The notes beneath the pieces are model-generated. The model was given only the letters and a program-made list of their open reading frames with translations. It was not told the origin of the DNA and did not search any database. The translations under genes were made by a program, and so were the position numbers. From NCBI GenBank assembly GCA_021323915.1, contig JAJPKB010000202.1:1-34393 (forward strand): 34,393 nucleotides of DNA, in the 5' to 3' direction. This DNA is from Chloroflexota bacterium (lineage in GTDB: Bacteria > Chloroflexota > UBA6077 > FW602-bin22 > CADDYW01). Positions 25,453 to 34,309 of the stretch are shown here, one piece after another (the stretch's first letter is position 1; each line of letters starts with the position of its first letter).

Positions 25453-28158
25453 GTGAGCTTAACCTTCAACAACCCGAGCATGCTCTGGCTGCTCCTGCTG
25501 CTCCCCTGCTTCTACCTCGTCGCGCGGCTGGGAATGACGTATCTCCCGCGGCGGGTACGGGGAGCGGCCGTGGTCACCCGGCTCGTGCTGGTCGCGGCGC
25601 TCGCCCTGGCGATCGCCCAGCCGATCTTGCACCGTCCGAGCAACCAGCTTTCGGTCGTGTTCGCCGTCGATCGGTCGGCGAGCGTCACGGTGAAGGGAGC
25701 GAGCGCCGCGGACACCTGGTTGACCGAGGCGCTCAAGCAGGTGGGACCGAACGACCGCACCGCGGTGATCGATTTCGGGAACGGAGCGGTCGTCCGCCGT
25801 CCGCTCGGGGTCGATCAGACGAACGCCAGCGTTCCGGCGCCCGCGGCGAACGCGACCAACCTGGCGAGCGCGCTTCACCTGGCCACGGCGCTCTTCCCGC
25901 CGACCGGCGCCCGGAGGATCGTTGTCCTCTCCGATGGTCAAACGAACGTCGGCGACGCGGTCGCCGAGGCGCGCCAGGACTCGGTCAGCCACGTCCACGT
26001 GGACGTGGCGCCGATCGGACCGCCGCCCGGAATGCGGGAGGTGCTGGTCGATTCGCTAGCGGTGCCCGAGTACGTTCGGACCGGCCAGCAGTTCGACCTG
26101 AGCACGGTGGTCTCGAGTTCGGTCGCCACAACCGCGACCCTGCGCTTCTTTATGGACAACAAGCTGATCACCGAAGGGGCGAAGAAGCTGCAACCGGGCG
26201 AAAACCACTTCTCGATCACACTACCCGCGAAGGCCCAGGGCTTCCACACCTTCGAGGTCACCGTTCAGAGCGCCGACGATACCTATTCGGAGAACAACCA
26301 GGCGTATGCCTTTACGGTGGTGAAGCCGCCGGGAAAAGTAGCGGTGGTCAGCAGCGACGCCACGGCGGCCGGTCCGGTCATCTCCGCCCTCAAGGCGGCA
26401 GGGACCTCGGTTGACCTGATCCAGCCGGCGGCGATTCCGCCGTCGTTGACGCCGATGAAGGCTTACGACGGAATGGTGCTGGTCAACACGCCGTCCAGCG
26501 CCTTCACCCTCGATCAGATGAACACGATCGCCGGATTCGTCCACGACCTTGGACGGGGTCTGATCGTGATCGGCGGCGACAAGAGCTACGGTCTGGGCAA
26601 ATACGCGGGAACGCCGCTGGGCGACGCCCTGCCGGTCCAGTCGGACGTGCCAGGGAACATTCAAAACGGAGACGTCGCGCTGGCGATCGTCATCGACAAG
26701 TCGGGAAGCATGGACGAGTCCGAAGGGGGCGTCCGCAAGATGTCGATGGCCGATAAGGCGGCGCAGCTGGCGATCGGCTTGCTGGCGCCGAACGACGAGA
26801 TCCTCGTCGATGCCTTCGACACCGACGTGACCCAGGTCGTGCCGCTTCAGAAGGTGGGTAATCCGACGCACCGGCAACAATTGGAGGCGCAGGTCGGTCA
26901 GATCAGCGCGTCGGGTGGGACCGACATCTTCGCCGCGCTGCAGGCGGCCTACAACGCGATCCATCTCAGCAAGGCGCGCTACAAGCACATCATTTTGATG
27001 AGCGATGGCAACTCGCTGGTCGAGTCCGACTACAACCCGTTGCTGGCGAAGATTGAGCAGGATCGCATCACCCTCTCGACGATCGCGATCGGCAGCGACG
27101 CGGACTTGAAGCTGATGCAGACGCTGGCCCAGCGCGGCAAAGGGAAGTACTACTACACCGACCAGGCGGCGCAGATTCCGGAGATCACCACCCGCGAGAC
27201 GCGGGTGGTCAGCGGGTCGTCGACGGTCGACTCGGTCTTTCAGCCGCAGGTGGCCTCGGATAGTCCGTTGCTGGAGTCGGTCGTCGCGAGCAAGCTTCCG
27301 ACTTTGTCCGGCTACGTGGTCACGACGCCGAAGACCGGCGCGCAGGTCGCCCTTCAGTCGGACCGTCGGGACCCGATCCTCGTCCACTGGAACTACGGAC
27401 TTGGCCGGGTGGTGGCGTGGACGTCGGATCTCACCTACAACTGGGCCGGAGATTGGCTCTCCTGGCCGGGGGACAGCCAGTTCTGGTCGCAGGTCGTCGA
27501 CTGGGGGCTGCGCTCGCCGAACAATCCCGACCTGCAAGCATCTTACAGCGTGAACGGAAACCTGGTGAATTTCCGGGTTGACGTGGTGAACGATCTGGGC
27601 GTCTTCCAGGATGGCCTGGATCTGCGGGCGCGGGTGCCGACCGCCGACGGGCGGACGACCGAGGTACGACTGACTCAGACCCGTCCCGGTCGATACGAGA
27701 CGCAGTTCAGCATCAAGACGCCTGGCGCTTACCCGATCGACGTCGTCCAGTACGACGGCGGCAAGGTGACCCAGAGCGAATCAACCGGCGTCGTCGTGTC
27801 CTACCCGTCGGAGTATCAGAACTTCGGGGTCAATGGGCCGAACCTTGCGGCGATCGCCGCGGTGACCGGCGGCCGGGTGCTCCACTCGCCGGCCGAGAGC
27901 TTCGACCGCGACGGTCTGGACTTCCAGGGGCAGGACGCGATCCCGCTCTGGCCGTGGCTGCTGCTGCTGGCCGCGGTTCTGTTCCCGATCGACGTGGCGA
28001 TCCGTCGGCTGCGGGTCGATCCGATCGACCTGATCGGCCGAGGCTGGACCGGTGGCCGGGGCCGGATGAGACGAGCGGCAGGTTGGGTCGAGGGACGCCG
28101 ATCGGCGCTAGGCGATCAGCTGCGCCGGCGGATCCGGATACCCCGTCCGGCCGACTGA
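25453..28158 (+). CDS. Membrane protein with two von Willebrand factor A domains and a GATase-like insert
   Basis: A 901-residue protein. Two N-terminal membrane segments (about 9-28 and 38-57) lead to a first von Willebrand A domain with the MIDAS sequence DRSAS (D73, S75, S77) and VVLSDGQTN. A beta-sandwich (about 195-290) and a class I glutamine-amidotransferase-like domain (about 294-395, GLIVIGGDKSYGLGKYAG) follow. A second von Willebrand A domain starts at VIDKSGSM (D415, S417, S419) with HIILMSDGNS. A beta-rich region and one C-terminal membrane helix (about 846-863) end in a basic cytoplasmic tail of about 40 residues. GTG at 25453 starts one base after the previous stop. It is last in the cluster. 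Function unknown; both MIDAS sites look able to bind metal. Confidence 0.9.
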   Translation: MSLTFNNPSMLWLLLLLPCFYLVARLGMTYLPRRVRGAAVVTRLVLVAALALAIAQPILHRPSNQLSVVFAVDRSASVTVKGASAADTWLTEALKQVGPNDRTAVIDFGNGAVVRRPLGVDQTNASVPAPAANATNLASALHLATALFPPTGARRIVVLSDGQTNVGDAVAEARQDSVSHVHVDVAPIGPPPGMREVLVDSLAVPEYVRTGQQFDLSTVVSSSVATTATLRFFMDNKLITEGAKKLQPGENHFSITLPAKAQGFHTFEVTVQSADDTYSENNQAYAFTVVKPPGKVAVVSSDATAAGPVISALKAAGTSVDLIQPAAIPPSLTPMKAYDGMVLVNTPSSAFTLDQMNTIAGFVHDLGRGLIVIGGDKSYGLGKYAGTPLGDALPVQSDVPGNIQNGDVALAIVIDKSGSMDESEGGVRKMSMADKAAQLAIGLLAPNDEILVDAFDTDVTQVVPLQKVGNPTHRQQLEAQVGQISASGGTDIFAALQAAYNAIHLSKARYKHIILMSDGNSLVESDYNPLLAKIEQDRITLSTIAIGSDADLKLMQTLAQRGKGKYYYTDQAAQIPEITTRETRVVSGSSTVDSVFQPQVASDSPLLESVVASKLPTLSGYVVTTPKTGAQVALQSDRRDPILVHWNYGLGRVVAWTSDLTYNWAGDWLSWPGDSQFWSQVVDWGLRSPNNPDLQASYSVNGNLVNFRVDVVNDLGVFQDGLDLRARVPTADGRTTEVRLTQTRPGRYETQFSIKTPGAYPIDVVQYDGGKVTQSESTGVVVSYPSEYQNFGVNGPNLAAIAAVTGGRVLHSPAESFDRDGLDFQGQDAIPLWPWLLLLAAVLFPIDVAIRRLRVDPIDLIGRGWTGGRGRMRRAAGWVEGRRSALGDQLRRRIRIPRPAD

Positions 28159-28283
28159 AAGTAGGGATTTCGCGATGCCCTCGGCGTCGGCTCCGCGATA
28201 AAGTCGGTTTGCCCCGTTTCGCGGGTCGAATGCGCCGCCAGCCGCGCGGGCCTCGGCGAGCGTGGATCGCCGATTCGGGCGCC

Positions 28284-28312
28284 TTGCGTCGGCGCGCCAA
28301 ACCCGGTATAAT
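28284..28312 (+). promoter_or_regulatory. Promoter of tRNA-Phe
   Basis: TTGCGT (28284-28289), 17-base spacer, perfect TATAAT (28307-28312), ten bases before the tRNA. This is the clearest promoter in the window. Confidence 0.75.
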
Positions 28313-28322
28313 ACCTTGGCGC

Positions 28323-28395
<73 letters not shown>

Positions 28396-28426
28396 CCGAG
28401 AAACCCTTAGAAATCAAGGGTAAATC

Positions 28427-28459
28427 AAAAGGACCGCTCAACCCGAGCGGTCCTTTTTT
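28427..28459 (+). terminator. Intrinsic terminator after tRNA-Phe
   Basis: Stem GGACCGCTC (28431-28439) with GAGCGGTCC (28445-28453) and a five-base loop, flanked by AAAA on the left and six T (28454-28459) on the right. It is a strong terminator and may work in both directions. Confidence 0.9.
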
Positions 28460-28658
28460 GCTGTTTGACGAAAAATAGGACGACAATCCCCTGAGCGACA
28501 ACAAAGGCATCTCCCTCGGCGTGGCCGGCCACGTGCCGGGCCTTGGCATCTGCCGTGGTGGACGGGACTCGCGAGCGGGTCGCCGCGAGACGAACCAACT
28601 GCCCGGTCCATCTTGAATCCGGTCACCTTCGCGTTGCCGAAGGTCTGGAACCCCCACG

Positions 28659-28949
28659 TCACTCGCTCCAGATTTCGAACACTTCGTCGTGGGGAGGGCT
28701 GACCAGCCGCGGAATGGCCTGGACCAATGTTTGACCATATTCTTCCGAGCTCAGCCAGCCTTGAAGCGCGGCAAGATTGCCCCAGCGGCTGTAGAACAGG
28801 AGCTCTTGCGGGTCGTTCACGCTGATGGTGCACGCTCCGTAGACGAAGCCAGGCTCCTGGTGGAGCGAGAGCAGGTGGCCGAAGACCCGGCACGCCTCGC
28901 GCGCGGCCTCGGGCGACACGGCACGAGCGCGCGAAACGAATATGTGCAT
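28659..28949 (-). CDS. Small antibiotic-biosynthesis-monooxygenase-like protein
   Basis: A 96-residue protein with the ferredoxin-like dimeric alpha/beta barrel pattern of the ABM family. MHIFVSRARA starts the first strand, EPGFVYGACTISVNDPQELLFYSRW forms the central part, and the DEVFEIWSE strand ends it. The spacing of helices and strands and the SRWGNLAALQGWLSS segment (typical W...F/L...H/S region) support it. ABM domains include oxygenases and stress proteins, so the activity is unknown. I chose ATG at 28949 because GTGGGGGTG precedes it; a longer frame to 29000 adds no family sequence. It lies 84 bases after arsM on the same strand and may be the third gene of the ars unit. Confidence 0.7.
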   Translation of the reverse strand: MHIFVSRARAVSPEAAREACRVFGHLLSLHQEPGFVYGACTISVNDPQELLFYSRWGNLAALQGWLSSEEYGQTLVQAIPRLVSPPHDEVFEIWSE

Positions 28950-29033
28950 ACGCACCCCCACGATAGGCCTGGACGCACGAAGCAGGGACCATACCAGCAT
29001 CAGTAAAGAGCTCGGTCCGGTGGCCGCGCTTCC

Positions 29034-30002
29034 TTATTTTCTCGGCCAAACGAGGCTCTGGAGGTGACCGTGAATTCCCGGACCGTCCTGCGCGGACGCC
29101 GGGGGTAAGGCCTTCGTTGCGCGCACGAACGCGCTGAAGAAGGCCCGCGACAGATGCTCGCGCTCCGCGGAGGGCTGTGCCTCCAGCCAGGCGGTCAGGG
29201 TGGGATCGTCGAAGTCTTCGGCCCGGTAGTAGCGAGTCGGGACGATGCCGACGTCGATAAAGCCAGCCGCACGCAACGATGCCTCATAGTCCGCGCGCTC
29301 CAGGGCCCCGGCGATGCATCCCACCCACAGCTCGACCTTTGAGCGTAAGTCGGCGGGTACCGGTCCCTCGATCACGACATCGGATACCGCGAAGCGTCCG
29401 CCCGGCTTGAGGACTCGATACGCCTCGCGCAGCACCCGTGGCTTGTCCCCGGAGAGGTTGATGACGCAGTTGCTAATCACCACGTCGACGCTCGCATCCG
29501 GCAGGGGAATGTCCTCGATCTGTCCCTTCAGAAAGGTGACGTTTTCGACCCCGGCGTCGGCGGCGTTCTTACGGGCAAGAGTGAGCATCTCGTCGGTCAT
29601 ATCGACCCCGTAGGCCATCCCGCTCGGACCCACCCGGCGCGCGGAGAGGATCACGTCGATCCCGCCGCCTGAGCCGAGATCCAAGACAACCTCGCCCTCG
29701 TGAAGGTCGACGAGCGCGGTGGGGTTGCCGCAGCCGAGGCTTGCCCGGAGGGCAGCCGCCGGCACCGCCGCGGCCTGGTCGGCGGTGTAGAGGTTACCGG
29801 TGATCGGGTCGTCACAGCAGGCCGTCGTCCCGCAGCAGGAGCCGCTACCGCAACTCATCGCGGCGCTACCGCTTGCTGCTGTTTCAAGCACTTCCAGTGC
29901 ACGAGCGCCGTAGCGTGCGCATACCGCATCCTGGAGCGTCGCGGAACGCCCGAGGGACGGGGAAATCGCGGCCTTCGGGTCAAAGTTGCTTGGCTTCGAC
30001 AT
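29034..30002 (-). CDS. arsM: Arsenite S-adenosylmethionine methyltransferase
   Basis: ArsM methylates As(III) to volatile or less toxic methylated arsenicals. The SAM motif is VVLDLGSGGG (105-114). The three arsenic-binding cysteines are C91 (SLGCGNPTAL), C179 (ISNCVINLS) and C229 (WVGCIAGAL); the spacing of the last two is 50, as in characterised ArsM. Between residues 50 and 65 lies an extra cluster of Cys (51, 56, 57, 62, 63) that may help bind metal. ATG at 30002 follows AGGAGGAG with good spacing. It is the second gene of a minus-strand arsR-arsM unit, 56 bases after arsR. Cytoplasmic. Confidence 0.93.
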   Translation of the reverse strand: MSKPSNFDPKAAISPSLGRSATLQDAVCARYGARALEVLETAASGSAAMSCGSGSCCGTTACCDDPITGNLYTADQAAAVPAAALRASLGCGNPTALVDLHEGEVVLDLGSGGGIDVILSARRVGPSGMAYGVDMTDEMLTLARKNAADAGVENVTFLKGQIEDIPLPDASVDVVISNCVINLSGDKPRVLREAYRVLKPGGRFAVSDVVIEGPVPADLRSKVELWVGCIAGALERADYEASLRAAGFIDVGIVPTRYYRAEDFDDPTLTAWLEAQPSAEREHLSRAFFSAFVRATKALPPASAQDGPGIHGHLQSLVWPRK

Positions 30003-30058
30003 GCTTGTCTCCTCCTAAGTTGTATTGATACATTTCGATATAATGGCCAGCAAAAAAG

Positions 30059-30415
30059 CTACGGGATGAATCCGCGTAGCTGGTCGAGCGCGTTCAGGTT
30101 GAGACGGTAATACATCCAGATCCCCCGCTTATCCGCGAACACGAGCCCGGTCTCGCGGAGCACCTTGAGGTGGTGCGAGACCGTGGGCTGGGCAACGTCG
30201 CAGCAGGCGACGAAGTCACAGGCGCAGACCTCGCCGCGCTCGCGCAGTTGTCGCAAGATCGCCAGGCGCGTCGGATCGGCAAGGGCATGAAAGCCCCGCG
30301 ACGCTTCGATCAGCGTCGCCGCGTCGCCCGAATCGCCCTCGTTGCCGCCGACCGGCTCGGGCTCCCCCGCCCTGGGTGAGCAGCACGTGGTCTCGATCGT
30401 GGGAAGCTTGAGCAT
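30059..30415 (-). CDS. arsR: ArsR-family metalloregulator
   Basis: A 118-residue winged-helix repressor that leaves its operator when As(III) binds. The HTH is VAQPTVSHHLKVLRETG; the preceding helix holds C64-A-C66 (GEVCACDF), equivalent to the ELCVCDL arsenic site, with C71-C72 close by and C11-C12 near the N-terminus. ATG at 30415 has GAGGTGG upstream. The promoter TTGACA/TAGGAT and a palindrome lie just upstream, so it is probably autoregulated. It heads the arsR-arsM unit. Confidence 0.93.
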   Translation of the reverse strand: MLKLPTIETTCCSPRAGEPEPVGGNEGDSGDAATLIEASRGFHALADPTRLAILRQLRERGEVCACDFVACCDVAQPTVSHHLKVLRETGLVFADKRGIWMYYRLNLNALDQLRGFIP

Positions 30416-30433
30416 CGAACCACCTCGCCAACC

Positions 30434-30466
30434 ATCCTACGCCAACGCATCGATATTTGTCAATAT
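30434..30466 (-). promoter_or_regulatory. arsR promoter with overlapping operator palindrome
   Basis: On the minus strand, TTGACA (30463-30458) and TAGGAT (30439-30434), spacer 18, lie just upstream of arsR. The palindrome ATATT-TGTC-AATAT (30453-30466) covers the -35 box, the usual place for ArsR to block polymerase. A TCGATAT half-site beside it recurs between arsR and arsM. Confidence 0.65.
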
Positions 30467-30607
30467 GTTGAGTGTGGGCACGACGAGCGATGGTGATTGA
30501 CCGTGGATCTACTTTTGACTGAATCCGACCGTCGTGGAGCGATTGCTCGGCGACCTTTCCCGGCTTCTCGACCTGAGCAACGCCGACTCTCGTTTCGCGG
30601 CCTGCAC

Positions 30608-30760
30608 TCCCGATGGGAGGCCCGTTGGTCGTTTCTGGACCCTTCGATGGCGACCGGCACCGACGAGGAACGCCTCGTCGTATTCCGACAGGTCCGCGAC
30701 GCGATTCGCGCTCGGCTTCAGGAGTGCCATCGACCGAGTTTCGACGTGAACGAGGACTGA
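30608..30760 (+). pseudogene. arsC: Remnant of arsenate reductase (arsC, low-molecular-weight phosphatase type), C-terminal part
   Basis: In one forward frame the sequence WSFLDPSMATGTDEERL followed by VVFRQVRDAIRARLQE matches, from memory, the C-terminal end of thioredoxin-type arsenate reductases (W-x-x-x-DP-A-x-x-x-GT-EEERL-x-AFR-x-VRD-x-I-x-x-R). The N-terminal phosphatase loop (CxxNSxRSQMAE) is absent in all three frames upstream, so only about 40 residues survive. It lies divergent to arsR, where arsC is often found. It is a decayed gene if the assignment is right; the match is short. Confidence 0.45.
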
Positions 30761-30861
30761 CAGACCGTGGACGACGGGTAAAATCTGGCCAGCACGAGCC
30801 AAGGGGCCGGCAAGCTCGCCGCGCCAGGCATCCGCGCGCTTGCTTGGCATAGCCGGCGCTC

Positions 30862-31338
30862 TCATCGAGAACCGGTAGACGGGAACTCAAAGGGCCCCCA
30901 GGTGCGGGGCCCTGGGTACGGCTTCGAGAGATCGCCCACGACCACCGTGACCCCCGACGGGAGCCGATACCGGTCCCAGCCCGCGTTGAACGGGTACGCC
31001 GTCGAGTCGGCGTCGCAGAACCAGACGAGCCAGCGCACTGGATGCGCCGCGGGCGGACTGACGACCCGCGTGTATTTGAGGGTGAACTGGTTGCCGTAAA
31101 CCTCGGCAATCTCGTACGGAGGAAGGCCTAAAGCGTCGAACTCGAGCAGTCTGGTGCTGTAGAGGACCCGCACGTTCCATCGCGGGAGATAATAGCGGGC
31201 CTGCGCGAACATAGCGTGAATCGGAGCCGTCCTCGGAACCTCGTCCCCGACCGGTACGATCAGAAGCGTCTGGTCGGCTGGATAGTGCGTCTGGATCTCG
31301 CCAACGAGCGACGCCGTGAGAGCGTCATCCCACGCCAA
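30862..31338 (-). pseudogene. 5'-truncated gene: extracytoplasmic C-terminal domain of a membrane glycosyltransferase-like protein
   Basis: A protein-like open frame of 158 residues from TTG (189 if read back to the TAG at 31432-31434). It shows ordered alternating strands and helices (ALTASLVGEIQTHYPADQTLLIVP, ARYYLPRWNVRVLYSTRLLEFD) and ends in a Pro-rich tail. No ATG or GTG start with a ribosome site exists and there is no signal peptide or membrane segment. The layout resembles the periplasmic C-terminal domain of GT-C mannosyltransferase-like proteins, whose membrane part is missing here. It is either a truncated gene or an unrecognised small protein; low to moderate confidence. Confidence 0.45.
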
Positions 31339-31434
31339 TCGGCTTCGCGTTGGCTCGACGGCGACGCCGCGGACGGGCGTCCGGGTGCTTGCGGACCCGG
31401 TGGGAGTAAGCCTCCCCCGTGAACGGCGCGTCTA

Positions 31435-32223
31435 TGCGGATCGGGGTGCCATTGCCTTTCCCACGGTCGAGGAGCTCCGGCACTATGAGCTCATTCGGCT
31501 CGACGGGCGCCCGGCGCTAGTCGCGTTGACCGGCCTGCTGACCGCAGCATCCGCCCATTTCTTGGTCCCTCAATACACCGTCGAGCGCCTTTCCAACCAT
31601 CCCGTAAACGGATCTCGCTCCGTCCAATGGAGCCCTGGGATGACCAGTGGCCGCTGACCCAGAGGTCCGAGCACCCCTGTCCCCCAGTCTGGGTTTACAG
31701 AAGATTCGTGCCCGCTTAACGCTGAAGCTCAGAGCCCACCGCACATAGTTCGCCGGGCACGCACGTTTTGACCGCCGTCTCTTCGAGTGGCAACGCAGAC
31801 GTCCCGGTCGCGCTGGCTTTACCCCGGGCGTTTCGGTGGTCCGAATCACTTCCTTAGCGCTCTCCTGCGGCGCGTTGGCCGGCGTGCATTCGAGCAATGC
31901 GTCCTTCGTGCTGTTGACGCTGGCGCCTCGCCGCAGACCGGGTAAGCGCGCTGATAGCGCTGCTGTCTGGGGCCCGGCGCAGGAGGTGCGTTGCCCCAGG
32001 GCGATTTACTACAATATCGGCAAAACGTTGTATCTATGCTAAAAGCGCTTTACGGGAAACACCTCAGCAACCAGGAAAGCGTCTATTCCATCGATCAACC
32101 GATTTTGTTAGTATTACGCCGTCCTCGTCGTTCAGCCCTGGCTGTTAGCACCGTTGGCCGCAACTATCGCGTCGACGAGCGATTGATGATCGGATCCGGC
32201 GTAAGGTCTGATGGGGCTTGGCG
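31435..32223. other. Gene-poor stretch before the GT-C-like gene
   Basis: No convincing gene on either strand. Several short open frames lack family resemblance and ribosome sites. The last 250 bases (about 31990-32223) are visibly richer in A and T than the rest of the window, which would fit a regulatory region for the gene at 32224 or older foreign DNA. No repeat or RNA gene was seen. Confidence 0.6.
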
Positions 32224-34182
32224 ATGCTCAGTGATCTGTTCCCAGCGGTGGCGTACGCGCTCGCGTTCAGTTGGGGACTCGTCATTCTTTTATCGCTGAT
32301 TGGCTGGGGAATCGCGGTCAATCGCGTCTTGTTTCCGCGCGATGATTTCGACTGGGGGTTGCAAGGAGCCTGGGGAGTATCCCTGTGCGTCGCTCTTGGT
32401 GGACTTCTCAACCTGGCTAAGTTGACTTCACGAGCCAGCATCCTTCTCATAGTGGCCTTCGGAGTCGTCGTCTTCCTGGTCGGTCGCCTGGGTGCGCGCC
32501 GGCTCGGGCAGTTGGCTGTCGTGGCCATGGACCTTTACCGAAAGGATCGCTTGTTAGCCATCGGGGCAATCCTCGCCCTCCTTGTCCTGGGCCTTCAGTA
32601 CTCCGCGTCGGTTCGCGGTCAGGTTGTGTCAGGTTCTCTATCGGTAACCGACTTCAACCCCCACGATGACTTTCACGCGTACCTCGTCTTCCCGGAAAAA
32701 ATGATCCAGACTGGTTCGCTCGGACCCGACCCATACAGTGAGCGACGAATCACCTCTGGCCTTGGTGGCCAGTATTTCCTCGACACCCTGGTCCTCGCGG
32801 CGTTGTCCGATGAGAACGTGCACTTAATCGATCCGGGCCTGGGCATGATCCTTGCGGTCGGACTACTGCTCGGCTACGCGCGTTGGCGCCGTGCCACCGC
32901 GGCGGGAGCTCTCGGCGCGACGCTGCTCCTTCTGGTGGTCCCTCCAACGACCTCGAATATCACCAGTCTCGTTGTTGATGTGGCTCTGTTTTTTGCCCAA
33001 TACCGAACGTTGGCCTGGACCCTGACGGCGCGACGGGGACTCATCGGTTCTAGCGTCGTTGTTGCGCTGCTGACCGCGGGCCTTGGCGCCACGAAGGCCA
33101 CGCTTATCCCGGTTGCCTCTCTTCTCTTTGTCGGGCTGTACGCAATACACCTCATCCCCGGTGCGAACCGAAAACTGGTCGCGCTGCAATGCGGGCTCTC
33201 GGGGGCGCTCACCGTTGGTTTGCTCGCGCCGTGGATGGTCGCGATGAAAGAATCATCCGGGACATTCCTGTTCCCGGTTTTGGGTCTCGGCGACCACGGC
33301 TCGGCCTATGGCGCGGTCCAGCTGCCGTCCCATTACCTACGGGAGTACGCCCTATCGCAGCTCCTCCCAGCACACGATGCCAAAGTCTTGCTCGCGGTTC
33401 TGGGAATCCTCGTCGTGGTCGGAGCGTACCTTGCTGCCGAGAGGAGCCTCGACGGCGTGGTTCTTTGCGCGAGCGTGCTTGGAGGGATCGTCGCGGTCTC
33501 GCTCGCGACCGGGCTTTTTGACGTGTACCGTTTTTCGTATCCGTTCATCATCGTACCGGTGCTGGTCGGTGTACTCGAGGCGACAAGGAAAGGTGGTGCT
33601 CTGCGCCTGCCGACCGAGTCGGGTGTTCTCCGGTTGGGAGGCTCAGTCTTGCTCCTTGGTGTCGCGATACTCGGCGGAGGACTGGCGATGTATTGGGGAG
33701 AGATCCACAGCCTCCGTCATGAGTTGGCCGATGCGCCACTGTGGCCCCAAGATCAACGGGAAGAATACGTGGCGATGCAAGCGGCGGTTCCCCAGAACGC
33801 CGTTATCTTGACGCGTCTAGACAAGCCGTTTCTGCTGAACTTCCGAAGCAACACGATCTATATCGACGACTGGCCATTCGGCGCCGGGCCGGCCCCGGGG
33901 ATCTCTGCGAGCGCGACACCCGAAGAGCTCGCTTCGTATCTACAATCAGAAGGGGTGCGCTACGTCGCGTACTCTTACCGTGACGAGGCAGGGTTCCCCA
34001 AGTCAACGTTCTCCTATCGACTTGGGCCGCAGATGCCCCCGCTAACCCGTCGGTTCGCGCGAGACACCTTCGCCTTTCAGGATGACCTAGCGGCCCTCGG
34101 TAAGACGAGGAAACACGTCTACGACGACGGCCAGATCTTCGTTCTGGACATCACGTGGATTACTGTGCGCCAGGAGAACTAA
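32224..34182 (+). CDS. Polytopic GT-C-like membrane protein (probable lipid-linked sugar transferase)
   Basis: A 652-residue integral membrane protein with roughly ten to twelve hydrophobic segments. An early extracytoplasmic loop contains NPHDDFHAYLVFPEKM (H147, D148, D149), placed like the acidic catalytic loop of GT-C glycosyltransferases. A C-terminal soluble domain of about 150 residues follows the last segment (WGEIHSLRHEL onward) and ends FVLDITWITV. GT-C enzymes use polyprenyl-phosphate sugars outside the membrane. I do not recognise a named family, so the function is inferred from topology. ATG at 32224 is preferred to a TTG six bases earlier, although neither has a strong ribosome site. 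Codon use is less GC-rich at third positions than in neighbouring housekeeping genes. A sulfatase gene follows in the same direction. Confidence 0.75.
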   Translation: MLSDLFPAVAYALAFSWGLVILLSLIGWGIAVNRVLFPRDDFDWGLQGAWGVSLCVALGGLLNLAKLTSRASILLIVAFGVVVFLVGRLGARRLGQLAVVAMDLYRKDRLLAIGAILALLVLGLQYSASVRGQVVSGSLSVTDFNPHDDFHAYLVFPEKMIQTGSLGPDPYSERRITSGLGGQYFLDTLVLAALSDENVHLIDPGLGMILAVGLLLGYARWRRATAAGALGATLLLLVVPPTTSNITSLVVDVALFFAQYRTLAWTLTARRGLIGSSVVVALLTAGLGATKATLIPVASLLFVGLYAIHLIPGANRKLVALQCGLSGALTVGLLAPWMVAMKESSGTFLFPVLGLGDHGSAYGAVQLPSHYLREYALSQLLPAHDAKVLLAVLGILVVVGAYLAAERSLDGVVLCASVLGGIVAVSLATGLFDVYRFSYPFIIVPVLVGVLEATRKGGALRLPTESGVLRLGGSVLLLGVAILGGGLAMYWGEIHSLRHELADAPLWPQDQREEYVAMQAAVPQNAVILTRLDKPFLLNFRSNTIYIDDWPFGAGPAPGISASATPEELASYLQSEGVRYVAYSYRDEAGFPKSTFSYRLGPQMPPLTRRFARDTFAFQDDLAALGKTRKHVYDDGQIFVLDITWITVRQEN

Positions 34183-34309
34183 ACCAAACGCTTTCGGTGA
34201 GTACAATCCCGATCGTGTGGATTTCTATCGTTTCACCTGCCCAGGCCACCGGACCGAAAGGAAACTCCTTCGAAATCCAGACGGTTCATCGACAATCGCG
34301 GAGGCGGAA

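Noticed and set aside
31316-31657. A 113-codon plus frame overlapping the truncated minus-strand frame
   Set aside because: It reads smoothly for about 80 residues (GVRVLADPVGVSLPRERR...) but has no recognisable family and no ribosome site, so it was not listed as a gene; a protein search could still rescue it.
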